Below, piece by piece: positions 1 through 7,689 of a stretch of 40,862 nucleotides of DNA (position 1 is the stretch's first letter; each line of letters begins with the position of its first letter). Position numbers and translations under genes: made by a program. The stretch lies in IMG/VR virus record IMGVR_UViG_3300044827_000011, positions 1 through 40,862 of that record; one strand, 5' to 3'. The stretch comes from a virus. The notes beneath the pieces are model-generated. The model searched no databases and was not told the origin of the DNA. It saw only the letters and a program-made list of their open reading frames with translations.

Positions 1-127
1 AGGGTGCAAAAAAATGGCATGGCTCACCGGAGGGCAGAGCTTGGCACAGCAAGCATGGTCGGGAAGTCTGGGCCAATAGAAAGAAAAAAGGTTTGGGATC
101 TAGAAATTGAGGAAGAACATGAATTTT
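1..127. repeat. Left copy of the 127-bp terminal direct repeat (circularity signature)
   Basis: These 127 bases are identical to 40736-40862. One reading frame, and an otherwise split gene, continues without interruption when the two copies are merged. This is the usual signature of a circular or circularly permuted molecule assembled with an overlap of one k-mer. It is therefore probably an assembly overlap and not a biological repeat. The true circle would be 40,735 bp. Confidence 0.95.
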
Positions 128-153
128 TTGCCAATGACATTCTCGTTCATAAT
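1..153 (+). other. Intein, C-terminal splicing domain
   Basis: This is the continuation of the intein from 40862. Block F reads VWDLEIEEEHEFFANDI and block G is LVHN followed by Cys+1 of the extein. The terminal His-Asn pair and the +1 Cys nucleophile are intact, so splicing should work. The first codons of block F are also the last codons of the nested HNH frame. Confidence 0.9.
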
Positions 154-837
154 TGCGATTCTTTTTCTGGTGCTATTGCTGACCGGCGTCTTGGCTCTTT
201 TGGGCACGTTTCTTTCACTTCCTTTCACGCGGCCCATATTATTTCTATGGGTGTTGGCGGTGGTGTTTTTACTTCTGATCCTGTCCTAGCCAAGAACGTC
301 AGGATGTACCGGGATTGGGGACGGCAGGCGGATTCGACGAAGATGAATACCTATAAATCTTTGCCGAAAGACTATAATCCCCGTTTCATTTACGAGAAGA
401 TTGGATATAACTTTCAAATCTTGGACTTGCAGGCGGCGATGGGCCGGGTGCAACTGAAGAAAGTATCCACATTCAAGAGATTGAGAAAAAAGAACTTTGA
501 TTATCTATACAAGTATTTCAAAGAACATACGATGTTTTGTGTGCCTGAATCCGTGAAGGGTGCCGATGTCTGTTGGTTTGCTTTCCCCCTGACGTATGCG
601 GGCGATAGAGGGAAGTTGGTAGCTCATTTGGAGAAGAATGGCATTGAGACGAGGAGCATGATGAGTGGGAATATTCTTCGTCATCCCGCCTATGGAAACG
701 TCGAGTATAGGATCGGAAGTACTTTGAAGGAAGCCGACTATATCCTTGAACACAGCTTTTGGATAACGTGTCATGTAAGTCTTACGAAGAAAGATTTGGA
801 CAGGATTGTAAAAACCTTCGATGATTTTTTTGCCTGA
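1..837 (+). CDS. ColD/RfbH-like NDP-sugar 3-dehydratase, C-terminal part (continues from 39707)
   Basis: The frame is continuous with the end of the window. Bases 1-153 encode the C-terminal part of the intein and the C-extein starts at Cys codon 154-156. The extein continues CDSFSGAI, then FHAAH with His188 (spliced numbering) at the PLP-lysine position, then SMGVGGG, RDWGRQ and YNFQILDLQAAMG. The tail has WFAFPL, GIETR and a GN motif, all as in ColD/RfbH. In ColD-type enzymes His at this position makes the protein remove the C3 hydroxyl of a 4-keto-6-deoxysugar. The apparent start inside the intein is not real. It overlaps the next gene by 17 bp. Confidence 0.85.
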   Translation, partial: RVQKNGMAHRRAELGTASMVGKSGPIERKKVWDLEIEEEHEFFANDILVHNCDSFSGAIADRRLGSFGHVSFTSFHAAHIISMGVGGGVFTSDPVLAKNVRMYRDWGRQADSTKMNTYKSLPKDYNPRFIYEKIGYNFQILDLQAAMGRVQLKKVSTFKRLRKKNFDYLYKYFKEHTMFCVPESVKGADVCWFAFPLTYAGDRGKLVAHLEKNGIETRSMMSGNILRHPAYGNVEYRIGSTLKEADYILEHSFWITCHVSLTKKDLDRIVKTFDDFFA

Positions 838-1399
838 AATTACACTTTGTTGTATTACAAACCGCGATTTCGATGGTCATCTTTCGGCTGTCAGAAAATC
901 CTGCGAGGGTATAGATTTCGGTGCGGTCAAGATTATCTGGGATGAAAAATGCAATTCCATCGAGGAATGGAATAGGAAGATCATCTTTGACTTGCCGCAT
1001 TATGTCTTTACGTCTCATGCGCTTTTGATTCATGCGGACGGCCATATCATTCATCCTGAACTGTGGGACTATGGCTGGCTCAAATACGATTACATCGGCG
1101 CACCGTGGCCTTTGCCAAAAGACGATTATTCGTATCGGGACGAAGAAGGTAATGTTGTCAGAGTGGGTAACAGCGTTTCTTTACGAAGTAAGAAACTGAT
1201 GAATTTGATTGCCGTCAGAAGAATGGATTTTCACTTTGGCAACAATAACGAAGACGGCCAAATATGCTGCTGGAATAGGAAGTGGTTAGAGAGTAAGGGT
1301 TGTGTTTTCGCTCCGTTGGAAGTCGCTATCCATTTCTCCAAAGAGCACGAGATTGATGAGAATAAGGGGCTTTCTACGTTTGCTTTTCACTCACTATGA
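821..1399 (+). CDS. DUF5672-type putative glycosyltransferase
   Basis: A 192-aa protein. The central motif ALLIHADGHIIHPELWD followed by YDYIGAPWP is the hallmark of DUF5672 proteins, which are regarded as glycosyltransferase-like. The Asp in HADG could serve as the metal/donor-binding acid. GNSVSLRS and a late His/Glu-rich segment (HFSKEHEI) also fit. It overlaps the dehydratase stop by 17 bp and its own stop shares ATGA with the next gene, so it is translationally coupled in the sugar operon. Acceptor and donor are unknown. Confidence 0.7.
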   Translation: MIFLPEITLCCITNRDFDGHLSAVRKSCEGIDFGAVKIIWDEKCNSIEEWNRKIIFDLPHYVFTSHALLIHADGHIIHPELWDYGWLKYDYIGAPWPLPKDDYSYRDEEGNVVRVGNSVSLRSKKLMNLIAVRRMDFHFGNNNEDGQICCWNRKWLESKGCVFAPLEVAIHFSKEHEIDENKGLSTFAFHSL

Positions 1400-2154
1400 T
1401 TGCCGGCATTTTCCATGAGGGCAGCGGAATAGGAAACCAATTGCATCGTTTTGTGATGACAAGAGTTTTGGCTTTGGATAAAGGACTTGAATGGGGAATG
1501 ATTAACACGCACAATTTCAAGGCCAAAGATTTCATGTCGATTGATTTTCAAGATTTTGTTGTTGATTTTAATCCTGCCAAATACGAGGAAAAGAAAGAGA
1601 TAAATGAATTTGGCAACGATGTCAGGGATTACGATTGGCCGGGAGTTTTAAGAGTAAGGGACAATACGATTATTGACGGCGAATTTCAGGGTGAAAAGTA
1701 CTTTGAGCACCATTTGGACGAGATAAGGGAATGGCTGAAGGTAGAACCTTTGGATATGCCGGACGATCTTTGTGTCATCGCTCATCGGGGCGGCGAATAT
1801 GTCGGAGTCAAGGACCTATATCTGCCTTTTGAGTATTGGGATATGGCGATTATCCATATGAGAATTAAATATCCGAAAATACGATTTGAAGTGCAGACTG
1901 ATGATCCTGTTTCGGCAAAGAGGATGTTCGATTTTCCGATTATTCACGATCCCGGATATAACTGGCGGGCTATCAGATATGCCAAGCATTTAATCGTCGG
2001 CAATTCTTCTTTCTCAATCTTGCCTTCGCTATTGAATGAAGATGTCAAAGAGATTCTGGCGCCGAAATTTCATGCCGGCTATAACAAGGGCTATCAACAG
2101 CAAAAACAGAACGTATACAAAAGATATACTTATTTACACCATGAAAGTCTTTGA
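1396..2154 (+). CDS. Putative GT11/fucosyltransferase-like glycosyltransferase
   Basis: A 252-aa protein that keeps the outline of the GT-B fucosyltransferase family (GT11): GIGNQLHRFVMTRVLA at the start, VIAHRGGEY in the place of the HVRRGDY donor motif, QTDD, and VGNSSFSILPSLL in the place of the SNSSFSWW motif. The HRGGEY variant differs from the canonical form, so donor use may differ. It starts on ATGA with the upstream gene and its end overlaps the next start by 14 bp. A second, more canonical GT11 protein is encoded at 37144-37698. Confidence 0.6.
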   Translation: MIAGIFHEGSGIGNQLHRFVMTRVLALDKGLEWGMINTHNFKAKDFMSIDFQDFVVDFNPAKYEEKKEINEFGNDVRDYDWPGVLRVRDNTIIDGEFQGEKYFEHHLDEIREWLKVEPLDMPDDLCVIAHRGGEYVGVKDLYLPFEYWDMAIIHMRIKYPKIRFEVQTDDPVSAKRMFDFPIIHDPGYNWRAIRYAKHLIVGNSSFSILPSLLNEDVKEILAPKFHAGYNKGYQQQKQNVYKRYTYLHHESL

Positions 2155-2914
2155 CTGCTTCATGTTCGGAGGCTATGACTTGGATATCTTGGAGATACGC
2201 TTTAATATCCTCGATCCTTTTGTCGATTACTTCGTTCTTGGAGAGAGTCGGCAGACTTTTTCGGGCAAGTGGAAGCCTATGCACTATGCCAACAACAAAG
2301 ATAGATTTGCCAAATGGAAAGACAAGATAATAAGGGTAATTCCGCCGCTTTTGACGACGGAAGACCCCTTTGTGAGAGCTGGATTCCAAAAGGAATATCT
2401 GAAGAATGGCTTGGATGAAGCAGGAGACGAAGATATTGTCTACTTCGGCGATACTGACGAGATATGGAAACCGAAAAAAGTATCTGTTTTAGAAGAATAT
2501 TATGGCGATAACGTCTATAATCTCCGCCAGTTGAATTACTGCTATTATCTGAACCAGCGCTCGCGGGAAGAATGGATCGGCACTATTGTAGGAAAGTGGA
2601 AGACCGTCAAAACCAATTCATTCAATCATTGGCGGGCCAATAAGAATAATGTTTTGGATGACGGCGGCTGGCATTTTACAAATGCATATGACGTTGAGGG
2701 AATTAAGAATAAATTGGACTATTACGACCATCAAGAATTTAATACCGAGGAGATTAAATTTGCTTTGAGGCAACGGATGGAATTCGGTGAAGATTACGTT
2801 GGACGCTCGACGGATCATCTCGGACATCGTTTTGAGTTCTGGCTTGAAGAAGAAAATTTGCCGCAGTATATACTGGACAATAAAGAAAAATATGGACACA
2901 TCTTTAAAAGTTAG
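2141..2914 (+). CDS. GT17-family glycosyltransferase (N-acetylglucosaminyltransferase-like)
   Basis: A 257-aa protein from the ATG at 2141. This start is preferred over upstream in-frame codons because MKVFDCFMFGGYDLDILEIR is the family N-terminus. The following motifs LDPFVDYFVLGESRQTFSGK and NKDRFAKWKDKII, plus the acidic IVYFGDTDEIWKP segment, match GT17 enzymes. Members transfer GlcNAc beta-1,4 to mannose in eukaryotes; bacterial and viral members are mostly uncharacterised. It overlaps both neighbours, as expected for one co-translated operon. Confidence 0.75.
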   Translation: MKVFDCFMFGGYDLDILEIRFNILDPFVDYFVLGESRQTFSGKWKPMHYANNKDRFAKWKDKIIRVIPPLLTTEDPFVRAGFQKEYLKNGLDEAGDEDIVYFGDTDEIWKPKKVSVLEEYYGDNVYNLRQLNYCYYLNQRSREEWIGTIVGKWKTVKTNSFNHWRANKNNVLDDGGWHFTNAYDVEGIKNKLDYYDHQEFNTEEIKFALRQRMEFGEDYVGRSTDHLGHRFEFWLEEENLPQYILDNKEKYGHIFKS

Positions 2915-3605
2915 CATCATCATTCCCTGCTACAAATATGCGCATTATCTGAAAGAATGTGTAGATTCAGTTCGCGCGCAGACCTATCCTATCCACGAGA
3001 TCATCGTCGTTTCTGACGGATCGCCGGATAATACAGTCGAGGTCTGCCTAGAATTAGGCGTCACTGTTTTAGTAAAGAGCAATGGCGGTTTGTCATCGGC
3101 TCGGAATGACGGTATCGCCAATTCGACCGGCGATTACATCATGTGCCTCGATGCCGACGACAAGCTCGTACCGGGGGCGATCGAGGAACATGTCAAGCTC
3201 TTGACTGACGATATGACTATTGCCCAATGTGCTCTTATGGAATTCGGGGACAGGCATGTTATTATGATTCCGACCTCGCCTACGGGCTTGGAGAGGATCA
3301 TGCAATCCAATACTATTTTCTGCAATGCTATGTTTCCCCGTAAGGCTTGGGAAGAAATCGGCGGATTTGACGAAAGCGAGATTATGAGGTTTGGTTACGA
3401 AGATTGGCTGGCTTGGATTGAAATGCTTGCTTTAGGGTATCGGGTAAAAACTTCCGATTTTATTGCTCTTCGTTATCGGGTACACAGTGGGCAGATGACG
3501 CAAGCGACTGCTCACCCGCATCGTCAGAAATTATACCGCTACATCTATAATAAACATCGGGATTTATACGAGAAAAAAGGCTTGACCATAGCCGGAATGA
3601 CATGA
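2892..3605 (+). CDS. Family 2 glycosyltransferase (GT-A fold)
   Basis: A 237-aa protein from the ATG at 2892, where the GT2 fold begins: VSIIIPCYKYAHYLKECVDS, then SDGSPDNT, NGGLSSARNDGIANSTGDYI and the DXD metal motif in CLDADDK. The C-terminal part has GGFDE and GYEDW, the usual GT2 acceptor-side motifs. It overlaps the GT17 gene by 23 bp and ends on ATGA with the next gene. It is the last sugar gene before the virion block. Confidence 0.85.
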   Translation: MDTSLKVSIIIPCYKYAHYLKECVDSVRAQTYPIHEIIVVSDGSPDNTVEVCLELGVTVLVKSNGGLSSARNDGIANSTGDYIMCLDADDKLVPGAIEEHVKLLTDDMTIAQCALMEFGDRHVIMIPTSPTGLERIMQSNTIFCNAMFPRKAWEEIGGFDESEIMRFGYEDWLAWIEMLALGYRVKTSDFIALRYRVHSGQMTQATAHPHRQKLYRYIYNKHRDLYEKKGLTIAGMT

Positions 3606-4120
3606 TCACCCTCGAAAACAAAAAACTCCACGACTACATTGTTCTGAAAGACAACCTCGTTTCCGATGGGCGGAAAATACAAGGCAATTTGAATCGGATT
3701 GAGGACAAAATTAAGAAATACGAAGAAAAAGAGAAGGCCATCACCGCTAAGACAGTTCCTCCGCAGGAGCTCATAGAGAGAGGCGATGCTCTGGTGAAAA
3801 AAGTCACGGAATTGGATGCCGAACTTGCAAAAATCGTCAAAGAGATAAACGATTTCAAATTGGCCGCTATACCTTCCGATATAAAAGAAGAACATCAAGC
3901 CCTTCTTAAAGAAAGAGAAGCCCTTGAACGAGACAGGAATAAAGTGGCACTGAAAGTTCAAAAGATAAAAGACAAAGTGGTTCCTCTCATTCAAAAGGAA
4001 GTAAAACCCCTTTTGAAAGACCCCTATGACGACATTGAGACTGCCAAAACTAAAGACGGCAAGGTAATCATATCCACATATAACAGGTTAGAGGACTGGA
4101 AAAAGACTTTTAGAGGATAG
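3602..4120 (+). CDS. Coiled-coil protein of unknown function
   Basis: 172 aa, highly charged (Lys/Glu), with long heptad-like stretches such as LVKKVTELDAELAKIVKEIN and KEREALERDRNKVALKVQK. It has no signal peptide or membrane segment. It starts on ATGA with the GT2 gene and precedes virion genes, so it could be a small structural or assembly protein. I do not recognise a family. Confidence 0.6.
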   Translation: MITLENKKLHDYIVLKDNLVSDGRKIQGNLNRIEDKIKKYEEKEKAITAKTVPPQELIERGDALVKKVTELDAELAKIVKEINDFKLAAIPSDIKEEHQALLKEREALERDRNKVALKVQKIKDKVVPLIQKEVKPLLKDPYDDIETAKTKDGKVIISTYNRLEDWKKTFRG

Positions 4121-4126
4121 CTGTGG

Positions 4127-4132
4127 TACAAT
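4127..4132 (+). promoter_or_regulatory. Extended -10 promoter element, leaderless start of the 4139 gene
   Basis: TGG-TACAAT with no clear -35. Exactly six bases (TTGTTC) separate it from the ATG at 4139, and no Shine-Dalgarno is present. It sits where the sugar/coiled-coil operon ends and the virion block starts. Confidence 0.45.
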
Positions 4133-4138
4133 TTGTTC

Positions 4139-4855
4139 ATGGTATTTTCTTCGTCTGCGGACGGAACAGGCATCGTCGAACAGACTCGTTTTATAATGAG
4201 AGTAGATTCGACGCAATGGCCCACCAACCGCATAGTCAATTCCGTAAATAATTATTTGGATACCGTCACGGGCTATGCCATCGGCGCTGACAGGAGATTT
4301 CAGTTCGATGACACCAATCACTCCAAGTTGCCTATCGGCACGACTAACTTAATAGCCAATCAGTCGGATTATTCTTTCTTATTGGATGAGCAAGGCAATG
4401 CCATACTTAATTTAGAGAGAGTCGATATCTTGGATTCAGGCGGTTTCTGGCATCAACTATATCCCCGTGATCAGGCGGAGATCGGCCGCGCCATAGCCGA
4501 AGACCAAAGAACGGCCGGATTGCCTGTCTATTACGATAAGATAGCGGATAATATTGTTAGGTTATCTCCCAAACCAATAGCCTCGGTCACTTCTGGCTTA
4601 AAATTCTTCTTCCAGCGTATGCCCTCGTACTTTGTATCTACTGACACGACTAAGGCTCCGGGTGTGCCGCCTCTTTTACATAGGGGCTTTGTCATAAACT
4701 CCGCCTATGACGGGGCTTTGACTTTGGGACTTCAAAATCTGAATTCCCTCGCCGCCGAAAGACAGTTGGAAGAACGGAAGATGACGGATTACTTCCTGAA
4801 TAGGAATACCGATGAGCATAAATATGTGCGAGCCGTAATTCGTTCTTCACGCTGA
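4139..4855 (+). CDS. Putative head-tail connector or tail structural protein
   Basis: 238 aa from the ATG at 4139; a TTG two codons upstream is in frame but overlaps the promoter spacing. No signal peptide. The composition and position (first gene of the virion block, before a Trp-rich small protein and fibre genes) suggest a connector or adaptor. It has MRVDSTQWPTNRIVNSVNNY at the N-terminus and mixed alpha/beta content. Its stop overlaps the next ATG by one base. The function is inferred from context only. Confidence 0.5.
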   Translation: MVFSSSADGTGIVEQTRFIMRVDSTQWPTNRIVNSVNNYLDTVTGYAIGADRRFQFDDTNHSKLPIGTTNLIANQSDYSFLLDEQGNAILNLERVDILDSGGFWHQLYPRDQAEIGRAIAEDQRTAGLPVYYDKIADNIVRLSPKPIASVTSGLKFFFQRMPSYFVSTDTTKAPGVPPLLHRGFVINSAYDGALTLGLQNLNSLAAERQLEERKMTDYFLNRNTDEHKYVRAVIRSSR

Positions 4856-4983
4856 TGGCTATTACTAACGAAAGCAGGGTGTCAATCGGCGAAACGTGGG
4901 CGACCGTCACGACTACCTGGGCCAGCGAAACGAGAACGTGGCAGGCGATGTCATCTTTAATAATTAACGAATCTAAACCATGA
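4855..4983 (+). CDS. Small Trp-rich virion-block protein (42 aa)
   Basis: Starts at ATG 4855, sharing a base with the previous stop, and ends on ATGA with the next gene at 4980. It has the repeated pattern ETWATVTTTWASETRTW. Tight overlaps on both sides argue that it is real. No function can be assigned. Confidence 0.6.
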   Translation: MAITNESRVSIGETWATVTTTWASETRTWQAMSSLIINESKP

Positions 4984-5912
4984 GCAGCATTACTGTTATA
5001 GCGTCGGGTGACCAGATTACAAATTCGCGGGCGGTCATAAACACGAATTTCGCCAATCTGAATACGGACAAGCTCGAAGCCTCGTATTTGGACACTGATA
5101 CCTCTCTTGCGGCTAATTCCGATGTGAAAGTAGCCTCGCAGAAAGCCACGAAGGCCTATGTCGATACTCTTGGAAACGTCAATGCCTCGACTTCTTTAAG
5201 GGGTATTGTCGAGGAGGCGACGGCGGCTGAACTGGCGGTCTTAACGGCTGCCGGTGGTACCGGCGCGAGGCTGTTCGTCAATCCCTCGATTATGCTGGTC
5301 CCGACTATCCAACTCTTTGCCACCTCTGGTACTTGGACTAAGCCGGCCAATCTAAAATATGCCGTCATCGAATTAGTCGGTGGAGGCGGCGGAGGCGGAG
5401 GTTCTGGCGGGAGTGCCGGCATGGCCGGTGGTGGTGGTGGTGGTGGTGGATATTCTAAGAAACTCGTCATCAGTGCCACTCTCGGCGCAACGGAAACTGT
5501 CACGATCGGGGCGGCAGGGACAGGCGGTGTTACTACTGCCGCCGGCGGTACTGGTGGGACAACTTCTTTCGGAGCTCATTTGCAAGCGACTGGCGGAGGC
5601 GGAGGAGCCGTCGGCAGCGTGACTTCGACTAACGGCGTACCCGGCGGCGACGGCGGCGTCGGGTCGGTCGGCACGATAAACTTCACGGGAAATGGTGGTA
5701 GTGTCGGGGTCAACTCCGTCACGACTGCCGGTTGCAGCGGTGCAGGCGGCGGCAGTTATTTCGGCGGCGGAGCCAGAGCCGGAACGAATACTAACGGCAT
5801 AGCGGGCACGGCTTTCGGCGGCGGTGGATCGGGCGGCGTCTATTTCGGCAATGCCACGAATGGCGGCGCGGGCTTTGCGGGTTACGTCATCGTGAATGAA
5901 TACTACGCATGA
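4980..5912 (+). CDS. Glycine-rich tail fibre or adhesin
   Basis: 310 aa. The N-terminal 100 residues resemble a fibre stem (NSRAVINTNFANLNTDKLEA, then VASQKATKAYVDTLG, an assembly motif common in phage fibres). From about residue 135 there are runs of up to eight glycines and many Gly-Gly-x segments to the end. Such glycine-rich domains occur in phage receptor-binding proteins and may form polyglycine bundles. The GC content is well above that of neighbouring genes because of the GGC/GGT codons. ATGA overlaps on both sides place it in the virion operon. Confidence 0.75.
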   Translation: MSSITVIASGDQITNSRAVINTNFANLNTDKLEASYLDTDTSLAANSDVKVASQKATKAYVDTLGNVNASTSLRGIVEEATAAELAVLTAAGGTGARLFVNPSIMLVPTIQLFATSGTWTKPANLKYAVIELVGGGGGGGGSGGSAGMAGGGGGGGGYSKKLVISATLGATETVTIGAAGTGGVTTAAGGTGGTTSFGAHLQATGGGGGAVGSVTSTNGVPGGDGGVGSVGTINFTGNGGSVGVNSVTTAGCSGAGGGSYFGGGARAGTNTNGIAGTAFGGGGSGGVYFGNATNGGAGFAGYVIVNEYYA

Positions 5913-7417
5913 GCATACAAACCAGACAGACCGGATACTTCGGGGGCATCGCTGACGATCCAAGAAGCGTCAGGCTGTATCGCGGCAACTTCTATGCCGA
6001 TGCCTATGCCATCACCAAGCATTTCGATATCTTTTCTAAGCCCGGAGAGCTTGTACCCTATCGTTCATTCGAAGGTGACATGGACGATGGCTCCACACCG
6101 ACCGGCATGAAGCAGTATTTTGTCCGTGATTTCCTCTATCCCACGGCATCCGGCAGGTTATTCGGCTTGGGACAGACAGCGGCTGGACTGACTAAGATAG
6201 TGCAAAAGGCCGATGCTCTTTCCGGTTCTTGGTCGGCAGCCGTTGACGGTATTGGCGATGGCGTAGTCCAAAACGGCTGTTTCGTGGAATATAAGGACAG
6301 GATATGGGGCTTTCAGGGTACGAACCGGGTTTTTAACTGGGGATTGCTGTCGGCTACGCCAGTTATGACCAATACTAAGGCCACGGTAGGCACGATAACC
6401 TCGGTCGCTCAAGGTGTTGTGGCGAGAGACGACAATCTCTATCTTCCCTACAACTATAAGCTCGTCAGGGCTACGGCTTCAGTCGTCCAAGACGCCGCTT
6501 TGACTTTGCCGACGAACTACAAGATAAATTCAATCTGTAATTACAATAATTATCTGGCTATCGCTTGCGCTCCCTTGGCTACATATAACGGAACGTCCAA
6601 AGTCTTCTTGTGGAATTTAATATCTCCCGACGTGCAGGAAGTCATCGACTGGGGAGAAGGAGAGCTCCGCGTCTTGGAGACGATCGAGGGCAGCTTAGTC
6701 GGCATCACTGACCGATATCTTTCTTCTTCGGCTGGTGCGGGAAGGGGTTCGATGATCATCCAAACGTATCAAGGCGGTACGCCGCAAGTCGTCAAGGAGA
6801 TTTTTACGCAGACGACGGTCGGGCAGGTCATGCCCCTTTCAAAGACCGTGAAGAATAACCGGGTCTTCTTTTCGGCCAAGATCATGAGCAATGCCTCTGG
6901 TACTGAATATAACGAGGGCATCTGGTCTTTTGGCCGCAAGAGCTCGGCATATCCTTCGGTCTTGTCATTGGATTACATCGACGAGAATGTCGGACAATCC
7001 GGCATCCAGGCTTTCGGTTCGGCCGCCAATTTCTTTTTTATTTCCTATAATTCCGACGGTTCGATCGACAAGACCAACGATGCCGCCAGCTATACTTTCA
7101 CCAGCATCTTCGAGAGCCAGATATTCAATTTCGGTTCAAGCGGTGATGATAAGCGGCTGGATGATGTCAAGGTCTCTATGAGAAAACTGCTGGCGGGTGA
7201 GAGTTTGACGCTTAAATATAAGGTAGACAATGCATCCGTTTGGACGACCATCGGCACATATAATACTGTCGGTGGCATATCCCATACCTTCTTGAGGGAA
7301 GAATCCAATGACAAAGAGTTTTCTTCGGGCAAGGAGTTCATCTTCCGTATGGAGTCTACGGGCGGACTAGAAATAATCGGTTTGGCAGTCAATGCCACGC
7401 CGTTCATCCATCCATGA
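5909..7417 (+). CDS. Large virion protein, probably tail-associated
   Basis: 502 aa, starts on ATGA with the fibre gene. It has no signal peptide and is rich in short beta-type repeats (for example GRLFGLGQTAAGLTKIVQKAD, then DRIWGFQGTNRVFNWG), suggesting an all-beta fold, possibly propeller-like. The C-terminal HTFLREESNDKEFSSGKEF and FRMESTGGLEI pattern recurs in phage tail proteins. I infer a tail-tube or nozzle-type role from position and fold type, not from a named family. Confidence 0.5.
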   Translation: MSIQTRQTGYFGGIADDPRSVRLYRGNFYADAYAITKHFDIFSKPGELVPYRSFEGDMDDGSTPTGMKQYFVRDFLYPTASGRLFGLGQTAAGLTKIVQKADALSGSWSAAVDGIGDGVVQNGCFVEYKDRIWGFQGTNRVFNWGLLSATPVMTNTKATVGTITSVAQGVVARDDNLYLPYNYKLVRATASVVQDAALTLPTNYKINSICNYNNYLAIACAPLATYNGTSKVFLWNLISPDVQEVIDWGEGELRVLETIEGSLVGITDRYLSSSAGAGRGSMIIQTYQGGTPQVVKEIFTQTTVGQVMPLSKTVKNNRVFFSAKIMSNASGTEYNEGIWSFGRKSSAYPSVLSLDYIDENVGQSGIQAFGSAANFFFISYNSDGSIDKTNDAASYTFTSIFESQIFNFGSSGDDKRLDDVKVSMRKLLAGESLTLKYKVDNASVWTTIGTYNTVGGISHTFLREESNDKEFSSGKEFIFRMESTGGLEIIGLAVNATPFIHP

Positions 7418-7677
7418 TAGAAGAAACAGACAAACTTAGACAAGAGATTGAGAGCTTGAAGAATGCCTTACAGGCCCTGTCCGATGAATTCCATCGGGCC
7501 AATTTCTCTTCACGACAGGACTTTACTAAGATGATCGACGTCAAGTACCGCTTCAAGGTCCCGCATTACGATTCAGTACCTCCTTTCGGAGAGACCGGGG
7601 AGCTCATGGAGATCGGCGGAAAGCTTTACATATGCAACTCCACCAATAATTTCTCGAAAGTCGGCTTGCAAACATGA
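7414..7677 (+). CDS. Small coiled-coil virion-block protein
   Basis: 87 aa. The N-terminal half is an amphipathic helix (EETDKLRQEIESLKNALQAL). The C-terminal half, PPFGETGELMEIGGKLYIC, looks like a small beta attachment module of the kind seen at the end of phage fibre-associated proteins. It starts on ATGA with the previous gene. Confidence 0.55.
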   Translation: MIEETDKLRQEIESLKNALQALSDEFHRANFSSRQDFTKMIDVKYRFKVPHYDSVPPFGETGELMEIGGKLYICNSTNNFSKVGLQT

Positions 7678-7683
7678 TAGACT
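7678..7683 (+). promoter_or_regulatory. Extended -10 element, leaderless start of the 7690 gene
   Basis: TGA-TAGACT followed by exactly six bases (AATTTT) and the ATG at 7690. No Shine-Dalgarno lies between. It overlaps the stop of the preceding gene. Confidence 0.4.
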
Positions 7684-7689
7684 AATTTT

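Noticed and set aside
5156-5963. Long leftward and rightward frames under the glycine-rich fibre gene
   Set aside because: They are poly-Pro, poly-Val or Arg/Ser-rich shadows of the GGN-repeat sequence on other frames.
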